NCBI RefSeq assembly: GCF_003581585.1
Contig: NZ_QXIR01000004.1
Coordinates: forward strand, 62,001 to 126,000
Reading direction: 5' to 3'
Length of the DNA: 64,000 nucleotides
Origin: Bacillus salacetis
Lineage (GTDB): Bacteria > Bacillota > Bacilli > Bacillales > Bacillaceae_B
The stretch's first letter is position 1, and every line of letters starts with the position of its first letter. Positions 6,420 through 15,260 of this stretch are shown piece after piece. Under the pieces are notes generated by a model that saw only the letters and a list, made by a program, of their open reading frames with translations, was not told the origin of the DNA and did not search any database. Position numbers and translations under genes: made by a program.

Positions 6420-7613
6420 TTAACCTCTTGTAGCTGCCAGATCAGTCATCTCTTCTTGTTGTTGTTTTTTCAAATGATTCATTTTAGCAAGGACCATCAA
6501 ACCCAGAACGTTCAGCTTTTCAAGATTTTCAGGAAAGTCGAGGTTGATTGGACGCCCTTTTTCACTCCATTTTACTGCTGCTTCATGAATTTGTTTTTGA
6601 GCGAGTTTGGCAGCGCCTCCGACGGCGATATAGCGTGATGCCCCTTTGATTTCATTCGAATTGCTCCTGACCTTATCAAACAGTTCCAGGTATTTGATAG
6701 CCATTGAGGTCAATTGGGGAGTGATGTATTTACTGATGTCTTTGCGGACACCTGCAAAAGGCTCCACATACCATTCAGATGGGCCTGCAGCAAGCTTTTC
6801 TTCCAATTCTGATCGTGAATCAAATTTATACAATTCATTTTTACTGACCTTCTGGATGATGATGTCCAGGAATTGATTGATTCCGAAGTGCTCACCCTCT
6901 ACAGAAGCTACAGGTTTATTGTTTTTTATTCCAACAAAATCGACGGAATCACCGCCTAGGTCGCCGATCAGCACCCCTTTAACCGAATCTTTGACAAGAT
7001 CATCGTCTTTGATGCCAAGGGTTTCCTGGTCCCTGGTCAGTCCAAGATAAGCACAGGCACCTTCAGCACCTACGATTACATCCTTGATGTTCAGCTTGAC
7101 ACAGACTTCCTTTGGTTCAGGCACACCCGGCACCTTATGAAGGATTACTGTATGAGTACCGAGGAGCCGTTCCTTCAGCAGTTCCTTTTTACCTTTATAT
7201 TGGGTGGTAGGAAGTGAGACAGCCAGTTGGTCAATTTCATATACTATATCAGTTGCATCTTGATTGTTTAAGAGCGCATGGTAGGCTGTGATGGAAAACA
7301 AAAGAATGTAAGTACGCAGTTCATCAACCTTTTGGTTATTGACTGATGTAAGACTGACGTTCCTTTGCCTGGCTGCAGATCTACCGGTGTAAAAAATATC
7401 TCTCTTATTCATAACAGCCGGACTTCTAACCTCTACAATCAAATTCTCTTCCAATTCAACATCTTCTTCATCATAGGGCATTTCATAGAATTCTTCATCA
7501 AATAATGCAATGGCATTCGGCATTTGATATTCCGAAAGCTGCCCGCTATCCGAGGCAAGCACTTTATACCAGCTGTTTCCGATATCTACGGCAAAAAAAT
7601 TGGACGATTTCAT
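6420..7613 (-). CDS. ParM/StbA-like actin-family ATPase
   Basis: A 397-residue actin-fold protein that probably polymerises with ATP. Phosphate-1 motif 'FAVDIGNSWYKVLASD' is at residues 7-22, phosphate-2 'GVLIGDLGGDSVDFVGI' near 215, and an adenosine-type motif 'YIAVGGAAKLA' near 330. A strong AAAGGAGGAGGAG precedes ATG 7613. In plasmids such ATPases push apart ParR-parC complexes. Here the pair sits in an otherwise chromosomal context, divergently adjacent to spore-surface genes. No clear centromere-like iteron array is visible in 7614-7808. It could be a captured plasmid cassette or have a sporulation or cell-architecture role. Confidence 0.78.
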   Translation of the reverse strand: MKSSNFFAVDIGNSWYKVLASDSGQLSEYQMPNAIALFDEEFYEMPYDEEDVELEENLIVEVRSPAVMNKRDIFYTGRSAARQRNVSLTSVNNQKVDELRTYILLFSITAYHALLNNQDATDIVYEIDQLAVSLPTTQYKGKKELLKERLLGTHTVILHKVPGVPEPKEVCVKLNIKDVIVGAEGACAYLGLTRDQETLGIKDDDLVKDSVKGVLIGDLGGDSVDFVGIKNNKPVASVEGEHFGINQFLDIIIQKVSKNELYKFDSRSELEEKLAAGPSEWYVEPFAGVRKDISKYITPQLTSMAIKYLELFDKVRSNSNEIKGASRYIAVGGAAKLAQKQIHEAAVKWSEKGRPINLDFPENLEKLNVLGLMVLAKMNHLKKQQQEEMTDLAATRG

Positions 7614-7808
7614 TAGTATCTCCTCCTCCTTTGAATCCTATGGAGGAAGTGGTGCCCAGGTGCACGTACTACGGGTTGATTTTTGTGGATTTCACTAACA
7701 AACCTTGTATTTTCCATAAAAATCCACGCTTGTCCTGATACATATAACCAAGCTTAATAGACTTGTATGCATAGGATGAAGTGAAGGAAAACATAAGGAG
7801 GAAAAACA

Positions 7809-8591
7809 ATGAGTGATAAATATCAACCTAAACGTGATTGTGTTGAAGTAAACAAATCAGCTAACGTTGGAGAATGTGCAAACGTTGAAGGCGATACGTT
7901 AATCGTTCCAGATGATGTCACTAGAACGATCAGGGTCCCTGTGCAGCTTGCAGTCAGGGAAATTACCACTAATCTTGTAGCAGACATCCATTTCCCTGAA
8001 CCAGTAATGGAAATCAAAGATGTCAAGAAAAGAGTAGAAATTGTTCAGTGCCGTCTTTTGACACCGCCAGTTGCAGCGCCGGCATTTTCTGATAACGGAA
8101 CATTCCCGCTTGTCATCAAAGGGTTTGTCCGCAAAAATATTCAGTACGCAACACCTGTTTACAATAAAGAAGGCAATTGCGTCGCTTCCGACATCAAGTC
8201 GTTGACAGTAAGGGTCCCATTCGAATGCGTATCGAATATTCCTTTGGATGCTCCTGTTCAGCTGCCTGTATCTAACACTCGCAGCGAATTTGATTATTAC
8301 AGAGAGCAGGACCTTGGCAGGGGATATCCTGAAAAAGACCAGTTCTTGTCCAGTGATATTTCCCAGTTCCATCAGTTCAGCACTCAATTCTACAACCAGC
8401 TTCCATTCTGTGAGCTGCTGTCCAGCACGATCCTTGAGTGGGATGAAGCTACAAATCGCCACAGCTACCATGATGGCCCGGTAGGAGAAGGCTGCTTTAC
8501 CAAAGTAGTAGAAAAAATGATTGTTACATTTACTGTAAAAGTCCTTCAGAACCAGCAGCTTAACATTACAACTGGTGACGATGACGCTTAA
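7809..8591 (+). CDS. SPOCS/DUF3794-like spore-surface protein 1 (CsxC-like)
   Basis: A 260-residue cytosolic-type protein without signal peptide, expected to be made in the mother cell and assembled on the spore. Core pattern: 'VADIHFPEPVMEIKDVKKRV', 'QCRLL', 'VIKGFVRKNIQYATP', then 'VPFECVSNI', as in SPOCS (DUF3794) spore-coat/exosporium proteins. A second half ('YPEKDQFLSSDISQFHQ', 'LPFCELLSSTILEWDEA') is shared with the paralogue at 9293-10057. It is divergent from the ParM-like gene, with AAGGAGG before the ATG. A GCATAGGATGA sequence upstream could be a SigK -10, but this is weak. A terminator follows at 8609. Confidence 0.75.
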   Translation: MSDKYQPKRDCVEVNKSANVGECANVEGDTLIVPDDVTRTIRVPVQLAVREITTNLVADIHFPEPVMEIKDVKKRVEIVQCRLLTPPVAAPAFSDNGTFPLVIKGFVRKNIQYATPVYNKEGNCVASDIKSLTVRVPFECVSNIPLDAPVQLPVSNTRSEFDYYREQDLGRGYPEKDQFLSSDISQFHQFSTQFYNQLPFCELLSSTILEWDEATNRHSYHDGPVGEGCFTKVVEKMIVTFTVKVLQNQQLNITTGDDDA

Positions 8592-8608
8592 AGGTGAATA
8601 AGAAGATT

Positions 8609-8645
8609 GAACACTATCCTCAATTGGAGGGTAGTGTTTTTTTGT
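8609..8645 (+). terminator. Terminator of spore-surface gene 1
   Basis: ACACTA-TCCTC against GGAGGG-TAGTGT with a short AT loop, followed by seven T residues. Confidence 0.85.
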
Positions 8646-8757
8646 GATGGTGGTTGAGCAAGGGCATGTAATTCGAATTATTTATTGTGAAACAGAGCAG
8701 CAAGGGGTTTCACTAGGGTTTAAATCGATTCACGGACTGGTGTGTCTATCGATCTTA

Positions 8758-9068
8758 GAGTCCGGGACAGTGTGGGGGGTGAGGGGAAAGGTGCAAAGAA
8801 GGGGTGGAGAGTCCAAAACAGTATGAGGATTGAGGGGAAAAGGCGTATAGAGGGGTCCTAGAGTCCAAAACAATGAGCGTTTAGAGGAAAAAGGGCGTAC
8901 AGAGGGGCTGTAGAGGCCAAAACGAAGAGCAGAATAAAGAGAAAAGGCGTGTAGAGGGGTCCTAGAGTCCAAAACGGTGAGCGGTTAGAGGAAAAAGGAC
9001 GTATAGAGGAGCTGTAGAGTCCAAAACGGTGAGCAGTAAGAAGAGAAAAGGCGTGTAGAGAAGAATAA
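8758..9068. repeat. Tandem array, six units of 52 bp
   Basis: GAGTCC (or variants) recurs at 8758, 8809, 8861, 8913, 8965 and 9017, spacing 51-52-52-52-52. Each unit carries 'GAGTCCAAAACGGTGAGC', a purine-rich 'AGAGGAAAAAGG' and 'CGTRTAGAGG'. The period is not divisible by three and no frame is plausible, so it is non-coding. It fills the gap between two spore-surface paralogues; 9069-9292 holds no other recognisable feature besides the next gene's leader. Confidence 0.9.
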
Positions 9069-9292
9069 GGGTCAACAAAGAAATAACACTCAGTAAGGGA
9101 AGGCTGCCAGTAAAGTTGAAGACCGGCCAAAACAGGCGTTAAAGGATGGAAGCGAAGAATTCACGGTCTGCGGCAGCCGCCCCACCCGTGATATTCATCT
9201 AAAAATTTCCAACTTGCCCATGGGCGCATGCCTATACATAGACGAACGCACAACATACATTGAACTATCTTGATTTTTAAGGAGGACTATTA

Positions 9293-10057
9293 ATGTCTGA
9301 ATCATACAAAGAGAACAATGAAAGCTACTGTAAACCGAAACATCATCAACCGAATGTGAATATTGGAAAACTGGTGACTAAAGTTCCTGTGGTGCTTGCT
9401 GAACTGGCACTTCAAGCGGATATGACGGCAAAAATTACATTCCCTGAACCTGTATTGGAGATCAAAGATGTGAAAAAACGTGTGAAAATCACGCAATGCC
9501 GACTGCTTCTTCCTTCCAATAAATTGTTTGTGAGCGGATTTGTCCGCAAGAACATCCAATACGCTAGTCCATCAGGCGATATTGAGCATGCGACACATCA
9601 ATCGATTGCATCAGACTTGCATTCCTATACAATTGACATTCCATTCCAGGTTGTAACAGAAATCAAACACTATCTTTCAGCCCCTGTTCAGCCGAAAATG
9701 AATTCCAGAGAAGAATTTGATTTCTTCGTGGCGCAGCCGCTGCCGTCAGGTTACCCTGAAAAAGATGAACTTCTTTCAAGTGATCTATCACAATTCCACC
9801 AATCCAGCACCCAATATTATAATGAACTGCCATACTGTGAGCTCGTTTCAAGCAGCATCATCGAGTGGGATGAAGCGATCGATAGGAAGAAAATCGGAAA
9901 AGACGCACCGATAGCAGAAGGCGTCTTTAAAACAATCGAAGAAAAAATGGTTCTTGACTTCACGCTGAAAGTGATTCAGGACCAGCAGATCCGTGTTGCA
10001 TCCACCACTAATGATGATCACCATCACCATGATTGCAAAGAGGATGATCACTACTAA
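9293..10057 (+). CDS. SPOCS/DUF3794-like spore-surface protein 2 (CsxC-like)
   Basis: A 254-residue paralogue of the 7809 gene: same 'FPEPVLEIKDVKKRVKI', 'QCRLL', 'VSGFVRKNIQYASP', 'YPEKDELLSSDLSQFHQ' and 'LPYCELVSSSIIEWDEA' blocks in the same order. The N-terminus is shorter, without the first 20 residues of the paralogue. The C-terminus is odd: a His/Asp-rich tail ('DDHHHHDCKEDDHY') that could bind metal or aid assembly. Leader AAGGAGGACTATTA precedes the ATG. Upstream 'CTATACATAGACGAAC' resembles the corresponding sequence before gene 1 and could be a shared late-sporulation promoter. Confidence 0.75.
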   Translation: MSESYKENNESYCKPKHHQPNVNIGKLVTKVPVVLAELALQADMTAKITFPEPVLEIKDVKKRVKITQCRLLLPSNKLFVSGFVRKNIQYASPSGDIEHATHQSIASDLHSYTIDIPFQVVTEIKHYLSAPVQPKMNSREEFDFFVAQPLPSGYPEKDELLSSDLSQFHQSSTQYYNELPYCELVSSSIIEWDEAIDRKKIGKDAPIAEGVFKTIEEKMVLDFTLKVIQDQQIRVASTTNDDHHHHDCKEDDHY

Positions 10058-10114
10058 AAAAAGGCAATGAACGGGGTTATGCTAAATAATAGTGTAATCC
10101 CTATTCCTTTTTAA

Positions 10115-10299
10115 TTACGTAAACTTTGTTGCTATTCAATATAAATTTCAACTAATATCCTGGTAAATCGTCGTAAAAACCCTGTAAGCAGGAAAGAAAA
10201 GAGCTGCTCGTTCTTTTTCGAGAGAAAAACCTCTGAATACAGGGGAAAAATCGAGCACGTGGGATTTTTCCGAAAGCAACAATTTATGCGAAAACAGCT
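10115..10299 (+). repeat. Dispersed TIR element, copy C (reference full copy)
   Basis: About 185 bp. Left terminus 'CGTAAACTTTGTTGCT' and right terminus 'AGCAACAATTTATGCG' form terminal inverted repeats. Inside are 'GAAAAGAGCTGCTCGTTCTT' and other self-complementary blocks, so the whole is an imperfect palindrome. No coding capacity. MITE-like. Confidence 0.88.
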
Positions 10300-10404
10300 T
10301 TTAATTAAAAGCTTTCAAAACGTATGTCGATCATTCACCTTAAAAAAACTTTCCGGTAAAAATCAAATCAAGCGTTCTCAGGAAATTATAAAGGAGGTGA
10401 GAAA

Positions 10405-11457
10405 ATGGCTGCCAGAGAGAACAGGTTCCAGCGCTTGAGCCACAGAAGAAGCAGGAGAGAAGATCCTTCTATTGGACCTCTACGGAATAGAAGAAGCGGA
10501 AAGGATTCCTATCCAAGTTCATTTTTCAGTCAGCCCGGCGAAGAGTCGGAAAAGTACGAGGAGGATCAACAGGTTCTGACCAAGAAAACTGGAGGTCCAT
10601 TGATCCTGCCGCCTCCGCCCATTACTTCAAATGAACGGAAGAAGAAGAGGGAACCGGAGCCAGTGGAAATCCTGGAGGAATTCCTGCCAAAGAAGAAAAA
10701 AGATGAAATCATCCCTCTCCCGGAAGATGATGACGAACTGATTTATGAAAAAAGAGGAGCGCTTATGGAACAACATGGCGCTGAAGATTTGCAAAAAGAT
10801 ATTGAAGAGGAGACTCAGGATTTCCATCATGAAGAATCTGAAGACCAGACTCTCATTGAGGAATCGGAACCTTCAGTCGAGGAGGAGGAGGAAGCAGTAT
10901 ATCCTGAAAACATAGAGCCTTCTCCAAAGTATATCTGTGCTAACCTCCCTGTATTGCTTATGAAAGACGAGTTTACATTAGATGTCTTTGACAGCTTTAC
11001 CCTGCTGATACCTCTTACTGCCATAACGAAAATAGAATGGTCGGTCCATGATTTCAAAGGATGCATCCCCCTGCCATCAAATAAAATATTTCTTGAGCTA
11101 GTCCTGTGTGCGGATATAGAATTCAACTCACAGCAAAGTGGAAGTTTACAGAGTGTGAAAATTTATGTACCTCTACAAAAAACTGTTTCAGTCAATTGGT
11201 TGTCAGAGCCAGAGCTGCCTTTTACCAGGAGCGGTGAATATGATTTTTCAACGGATAATGGTATATCTGTTTCCACACACAGGGTATGGGAGGAGAAGTT
11301 GGTTTCACCTGCCACTGTAAAACTTCAATCGTATGAAATGCTTTCACATGACAAGCTTGCATACTCAAAACGCGAAAAGGCTGAGCTGGGAGTTCTTGGC
11401 ACAATCAAGATTGCCTTAGAGGCTGTCCAGGAACAGACGGTTTTAATTCAGGTATAA
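10405..11457 (+). CDS. Spore-surface-type protein with long charged N-terminus and SPOCS-like C-terminus
   Basis: A 350-residue protein. Residues 1-65 are Arg-rich and basic ('RLSHRRSRRED'); residues 66-175 are Pro/Lys then strongly Glu/Asp-rich and probably disordered. The C-terminal ~170 residues repeat the layout of the neighbouring paralogues: 'KYICANLPVLLMKDEFTLDV', a 'GCIPLPSNKIFLELVL' strand region, 'VKIYVPLQKTVSVNW', and a final 'LGTIKIALEAVQEQTV' matching the paralogues' '...VKVLQNQQL'. Start ATG follows AAAGGAGGTGAGAAA. It may act as a charged linker layer in the spore coat. Similarity is by layout, so function is inferred. Confidence 0.6.
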   Translation: MAARENRFQRLSHRRSRREDPSIGPLRNRRSGKDSYPSSFFSQPGEESEKYEEDQQVLTKKTGGPLILPPPPITSNERKKKREPEPVEILEEFLPKKKKDEIIPLPEDDDELIYEKRGALMEQHGAEDLQKDIEEETQDFHHEESEDQTLIEESEPSVEEEEEAVYPENIEPSPKYICANLPVLLMKDEFTLDVFDSFTLLIPLTAITKIEWSVHDFKGCIPLPSNKIFLELVLCADIEFNSQQSGSLQSVKIYVPLQKTVSVNWLSEPELPFTRSGEYDFSTDNGISVSTHRVWEEKLVSPATVKLQSYEMLSHDKLAYSKREKAELGVLGTIKIALEAVQEQTVLIQV

Positions 11458-11496
11458 AAATGGGTGTCTTCAGAGAGACACCCATTTGCTTTTCTA
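11457..11496. terminator. Bidirectional terminator between convergent spore-surface genes
   Basis: AAATGGGTGTC and GACACCCATTT form an 11-pair stem, T-rich on the + side and A-rich (T on the complement) on the other, serving the genes ending at 11457 and 11494. Confidence 0.8.
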
Positions 11497-12294
11497 TAGC
11501 TTTAGTTGATCAATTCTTTCCTGTATCAGTTCCAATAAAGATTTTTGCTGATTTTTCCTGAAAGGTGCATCTTCTTCCAGAGCTTCTTTTTCTTGGTCCT
11601 TCAAGCATGGAATATTATGGTCACCATCACAGTGTTCATAGCGTTCCTGATTCTGCACAAGCATGAACCATAGGTTAACATCCATTCTTTCAGTCAGATT
11701 AATGAATCTGCCAATTTTGTCATAGTCCTTGGTCAAGTCAATTTCAAAGATGTCCGCCGACTTCAAAACACATTCAATCGGTTCATTGAAATTCTCATAG
11801 GTGTAGGAACCAAATTTTGATTCATCAGCCCCATGCTTTTTTTTGGATGTGTATTTGTATTCATGGGTCAGGGTGGACTTTTGACTGTCGAGTTGTCTGT
11901 CCGCGTGAGATAGATATACTTCATCGATACAAGTGAATGGTACATCTACACTGTAATCTCTTAAATATCCATTACAGGATTCCACATACTGAATATTTTT
12001 GTGTATGGTCCCTTTGACAAATATTTTTGCTTTGTTGCGTGAAGCAGGATGTTTCAGCACCTCACACTGCTTAATGGAAACATTTTTCTTGATGGATTTA
12101 ACCTCTTTTGCGTAAGAAGGCAGTTTAACATGGGAAGCGATGTCTGTCTGGAGATTAACGTGTGCAAGAATGACAGGTACATAGGTGCCGCCAGAGACAT
12201 TATAGGATTCTGCTTTACAGGAAACAGACTTCACTTTCGATTTCTTGCAATGCTTTTTCGTACTGTGCCCTGGGAAGGTGTATTTTCCACTCAT
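11494..12294 (-). CDS. SPOCS/DUF3794-like spore-surface protein 4 (CsxC-like)
   Basis: A 266-residue paralogue convergent with the other three. Basic, Cys-containing N-terminus ('STKKHCKKSKVKSVSCK'), then 'VPVILAHVNLQTDIASHVKL', 'SIKKNVSIKQCEVL', 'IFVKGTIHKNIQYV' and 'SVDVPFTCIDEVYL', the SPOCS core. The second half keeps 'EYKYTSKKK...GSYTYENF...IECVLKSADIFEIDL' at the position of the paralogues' 'CELLSS' block. It has AAAGGAGTGAAATT before ATG 12294. It probably belongs to the same spore layer and timing as its neighbours. Confidence 0.7.
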   Translation of the reverse strand: MSGKYTFPGHSTKKHCKKSKVKSVSCKAESYNVSGGTYVPVILAHVNLQTDIASHVKLPSYAKEVKSIKKNVSIKQCEVLKHPASRNKAKIFVKGTIHKNIQYVESCNGYLRDYSVDVPFTCIDEVYLSHADRQLDSQKSTLTHEYKYTSKKKHGADESKFGSYTYENFNEPIECVLKSADIFEIDLTKDYDKIGRFINLTERMDVNLWFMLVQNQERYEHCDGDHNIPCLKDQEKEALEEDAPFRKNQQKSLLELIQERIDQLKL

Positions 12295-12586
12295 AATTTC
12301 ACTCCTTTTTAAAAAGTATAGAAAGTGTTCAATCGCAAAGGATGTTCACTTACTATCAATATATGTGGAAGTTGTCATAAATTGTGGACGGGCATCCTGA
12401 CGATGAATCTATTTTTTCAAAATCTTATTTCAGCTGAGGGAAAATAAAACTTCAGGAATCTTATAAATGATCAAATCTGTGTAAAAGAGTCTGCTAGATA
12501 AATCCTGGTAAGCACAATAATTAGTGGCCATTTATAAGTATGGTAGGATAATAGGGTGAAAACTGAGTGAAATGGGGGAGAGAAGC

Positions 12587-13162
12587 ATGACAAAAATCTG
12601 CATTGTACGCCATGGACAGACTGATTGGAATAAAGAGAGAAGGCTGCAGGGAACAACAGACATTGAATTGAATCAAACAGGAGTGATACAAGCAGGACAG
12701 GCACGCGATTATTTAAAAGGTGGAGATTGGGAAGCCATTGTTACTTCACCTCTGAAAAGGGCAAAACGAACAGCGGAAATCATCAATGAAAAGTTGAATC
12801 TTCCAATGGCCGTGATGGGGGAGTTTGCTGAAAGGCACTTTGGCGAAGCGGAAGGAATGCTGATTGCGGAAAGCAGGGAGAAGTACCCGGATGGCGGCAG
12901 TCCCGGCCAGGAAAGCAGGCAGGAAGTAGCGGCCCGGGCATTAAAAGGAATCGAGGAAATTCAACAAAAATTCCCTGACAAAAACGTTCTTTTGGTAGCC
13001 CATGGTGCATTAATCGGAATCCTGCTGGCACATCTGTCACCAAAACAATTCGTGTACGGAGAAACCCATCTGGTCAATGCTTGCATCAACACCATTCACT
13101 TCCAGGAAAACAAATGGAACCTCAAGGAATTCAACCAGACCTCCCATCTATCAATAGAATAG
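12587..13162 (+). CDS. Histidine phosphatase family protein (phosphoglycerate mutase-like)
   Basis: Phosphohistidine-type phosphatase of 191 residues. 'CIVRHGQTDWN' at the N-terminus carries the RHG motif with the nucleophilic His. 'SPLKRAKRTAEII' supplies the second Arg, 'ERHFGEAEG' the acid region, and 'VLLVAHGALIGILL' the second catalytic His. Start at ATG 12587 is chosen because GGGGGAGAGA precedes it; a start 15 bp upstream would destroy that site. Such proteins are commonly broad phosphatases (PhoE-like) rather than true mutases. Single gene, followed by a palindromic repeat. Confidence 0.85.
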   Translation: MTKICIVRHGQTDWNKERRLQGTTDIELNQTGVIQAGQARDYLKGGDWEAIVTSPLKRAKRTAEIINEKLNLPMAVMGEFAERHFGEAEGMLIAESREKYPDGGSPGQESRQEVAARALKGIEEIQQKFPDKNVLLVAHGALIGILLAHLSPKQFVYGETHLVNACINTIHFQENKWNLKEFNQTSHLSIE

Positions 13163-13184
13163 CAAAGTGCTATCACTCTGCTAG

Positions 13185-13233
13185 AGCACAGTAACAGGGG
13201 ACTGTCCCCTGTTACGCTAGTGTGCTGAAGCAC
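13185..13233. repeat. Short palindromic element centred on GGGGACTGTCCCC
   Basis: 13191-13215 is a perfect palindrome of 12+1+12 bases, flanked by AGCACA and TGTGCT arms. Related elements lie at 31917-31972 and 53340-53392. Confidence 0.85.
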
Positions 13234-13327
13234 CACAAAATTTTGATGTTTTATTTCCGGCCATGCCTTATAATGGATTTATACACTAAACCATAGACAT
13301 ACATGTCTTATGAAGGAGAAAAGTCCA

Positions 13328-13504
13328 ATGGCAGACAGCCAAAAAAAGATCAGTTTGCAAGAAGCAATGAAACAACAGCTAGAAAGAAAGAAACAAGCGC
13401 AAGGAAATGGCAAGCAGCAGAGCAATGGACCAGCAGGAAACCAGCGCATGAAGAGCCAGCAAGCTAAAAAAGCTAATGTCACCCGAAGGAAAATGGGCGG
13501 CTGA
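13328..13504 (+). CDS. Small basic Gln/Lys-rich protein, unknown
   Basis: A 58-residue protein, 'MADSQKKISLQEAMKQQLE' followed by Gln/Asn/Lys-rich sequence and a basic end 'NVTRRKMGG'. AAGGAG lies 9 nt before ATG 13328; an ATG 18 bp upstream overlaps that site and is less likely. It has its own strong terminator at 13525-13560. The composition suggests a disordered, possibly nucleic-acid-binding or spore-core protein, but no family was recognised. The stretch 13561-13766 that follows shows nothing convincing. Confidence 0.7.
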   Translation: MADSQKKISLQEAMKQQLERKKQAQGNGKQQSNGPAGNQRMKSQQAKKANVTRRKMGG

Positions 13505-13524
13505 ACCCATAACACCCAAAAAGG

Positions 13525-13560
13525 AAAGAGCCCCCTTTGCCAAGCGGGCTCTTTTATTTT
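13525..13560 (+). terminator. Terminator of the small basic protein gene
   Basis: AAAGAGCCC and GGGCTCTTT stem with T-rich tail. Confidence 0.85.
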
Positions 13561-13766
13561 GACAAGGCTCCGTATTTTTCACCGTATGAAATGAATACCT
13601 AAAGCAATACCCCACCTCTATGTAACCGGTGATGAAGAGTTGTAACCCGAAACCGGCTGTCTTTTCTTTTACATGTTCATAGCCCATTTCCATGTATACT
13701 GATGTTTTCGCAAATTCATATCCACAAATCAGCAACATAAGGAGAACATCCCTAAAATGCAGGACC

Positions 13767-14492
13767 TTACAGATTGGTCAGGATAAAGGAAAGGATGATT
13801 CCCATGGAGGAGACAAAACCGACAATCGGTCCTCCTTGCTCAAATGCTTCCGGAAGCATGGTGGAAGAGACCATCGCCAATAAGCCTCCTGCTCCGAACG
13901 CACCAATCAGATAGCTTACACTTTCGGATGATCCCTGCAAAAAGAGGAAGCCCAGCATGGAACTGACAGATGATAAAACAACGACACTTCCCCACAGGAA
14001 CAAAATTTTCCTTGCTCCATAACCATCTTTTCGCAGCCCGATGGAACTCGACAAAGATTCCGGCAGATTACTGATGAAAATGGAAAAAATAAATACCCAT
14101 TGAATCGGCTGGCTGCCAATAAAACTGATTCCGATGATAATTGATTCCGGGATCGCATCCATCAACGTTCCAAAATAAATCGCCAACCCGGCATGACCAT
14201 GAGGATTTTTCTTCGATCTCTTCCGTTCATTTCCGCCTTTCCTGCTTATGACTATTTCGAAGACTGTAAAAACAAGGGCACCAAGCAAAAACATGGAAGT
14301 GATCAAGATCAAGTTTGCCTTTCCTTGCGCTTCACTGAGTAAATCGAAGGTAGCGGAACCAATGATGAGACCAGTCCCGAGCGCCATGATATAGGCGGTA
14401 ATTCTCCGGGGAATCCTCAGATAAATACCCGCTATGGCGCCGATAAACAGCGACAAGCTTGCAAATCCGCCCCATAATGCAGCCTGAAACAT
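13767..14492 (-). CDS. ZIP-family metal transporter
   Basis: A 241-residue polytopic membrane protein with about eight hydrophobic segments. 'HGHAGLAIYFGTLMDAIPES' gives a His-rich loop followed by the conserved helix-4 type 'DAIPES', and 'FISNLPESLSSS' matches the ZIP helix-5 signature, which line the metal path (Zn, Fe or Mn). Start ATG 14492 is preferred over an ATG at 14588: AGAGGAGGAG directly precedes it and the longer form overlaps the upstream gene. It may be co-transcribed with the DUF3231 gene upstream. Confidence 0.8.
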   Translation of the reverse strand: MFQAALWGGFASLSLFIGAIAGIYLRIPRRITAYIMALGTGLIIGSATFDLLSEAQGKANLILITSMFLLGALVFTVFEIVISRKGGNERKRSKKNPHGHAGLAIYFGTLMDAIPESIIIGISFIGSQPIQWVFIFSIFISNLPESLSSSIGLRKDGYGARKILFLWGSVVVLSSVSSMLGFLFLQGSSESVSYLIGAFGAGGLLAMVSSTMLPEAFEQGGPIVGFVSSMGIILSFILTNL

Positions 14493-14584
14493 GAGAACTC
14501 CTCCTCTCTGATTGGCTGAATCAATACCCTTATTTAACCCCAAAAATAAAAAAGAAAAACCCGATAGGATTTTTCTTATAATAC

Positions 14585-15136
14585 TCACTGTTGTTTAGGC
14601 ATTCCTGGCGGATAGTAATATGGCGGGACTTTGATCCAGCCTCTTTTCCTCATCAATTCCTTGACTTCTGTCCCAAATTTCATTTTCTCAAGCATGGCAT
14701 GCAGGAATAACAACCCTACATCGTTTCGTATGGATTGACTGGCAGCGGCAGCACATTGCATAACTGCAGCAGCGGTTTTCAAGCTGAGGCCGTTCATGAT
14801 TTCATCATCTGTCATTTTAACACCAAGCGGAACCCCGTCAGGATCAGAATTGGGGCGTTGTTCACTCGTAGGAGGAAGATGCACTCCCTCGGTTTTCATA
14901 AAATCCTTAAAGCGCTGGCCCTGCACATCGCATTGTTTCATGCTCTCGTTCAAGATCTTTCGCACGTCATCATCATTGGTAGTATTCAAGCCAATCTGAA
15001 TATAAACAGTCGCTTCATCCATCAGTGCCAGGTACATCCAGCAGCTCATCACTTCCCCTACATGGAGAGGGTTCTTTGGTTCACTATCTATTTTCATTTG
15101 CAAATAATCTTTTATAGCTGAAAAAATATTCGTCAT
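14585..15136 (-). CDS. DUF3231 family protein
   Basis: A 183-residue helical protein of the DUF3231 family, predicted to be ferritin-like. Conserved points include 'GEVMSCWMYLALMDEATVYI', 'IGLNTTNDDDVRKIL', 'SDPDGVPLGVKMTDDEIMNG' and the C-terminal 'KRGWIKVPPYYYPPG'. Start ATG 15136 follows AGGAGGGTTTGTG. It is a paralogue of the divergently transcribed gene at 15261; the 124 bp between starts probably holds both promoters. Function unknown; its ZIP-transporter neighbour makes a metal link conceivable but unproven. Confidence 0.82.
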   Translation of the reverse strand: MTNIFSAIKDYLQMKIDSEPKNPLHVGEVMSCWMYLALMDEATVYIQIGLNTTNDDDVRKILNESMKQCDVQGQRFKDFMKTEGVHLPPTSEQRPNSDPDGVPLGVKMTDDEIMNGLSLKTAAAVMQCAAAASQSIRNDVGLLFLHAMLEKMKFGTEVKELMRKRGWIKVPPYYYPPGMPKQQ

Positions 15137-15260
15137 CACAAACCCTCCTGTTCCTTTCATTTTTACCACTCTGGCCTGATAACATACTTGAAAAAGGATA
15201 GGCAGGAAATACATTATTTGCAGTAAAAGAGGAATAATACGAGGGCAGGAGGTGTCCAGA

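Noticed and set aside
7614-7808. parC-like centromere upstream of the ParM-like gene
   Set aside because: Only one loose inverted GTGGAT pair is visible; there are no regular iterons.
13379-13738. Minus-strand 119-residue open frame
   Set aside because: It runs antisense through the terminator and most of the small basic protein gene and has no ribosome binding site.
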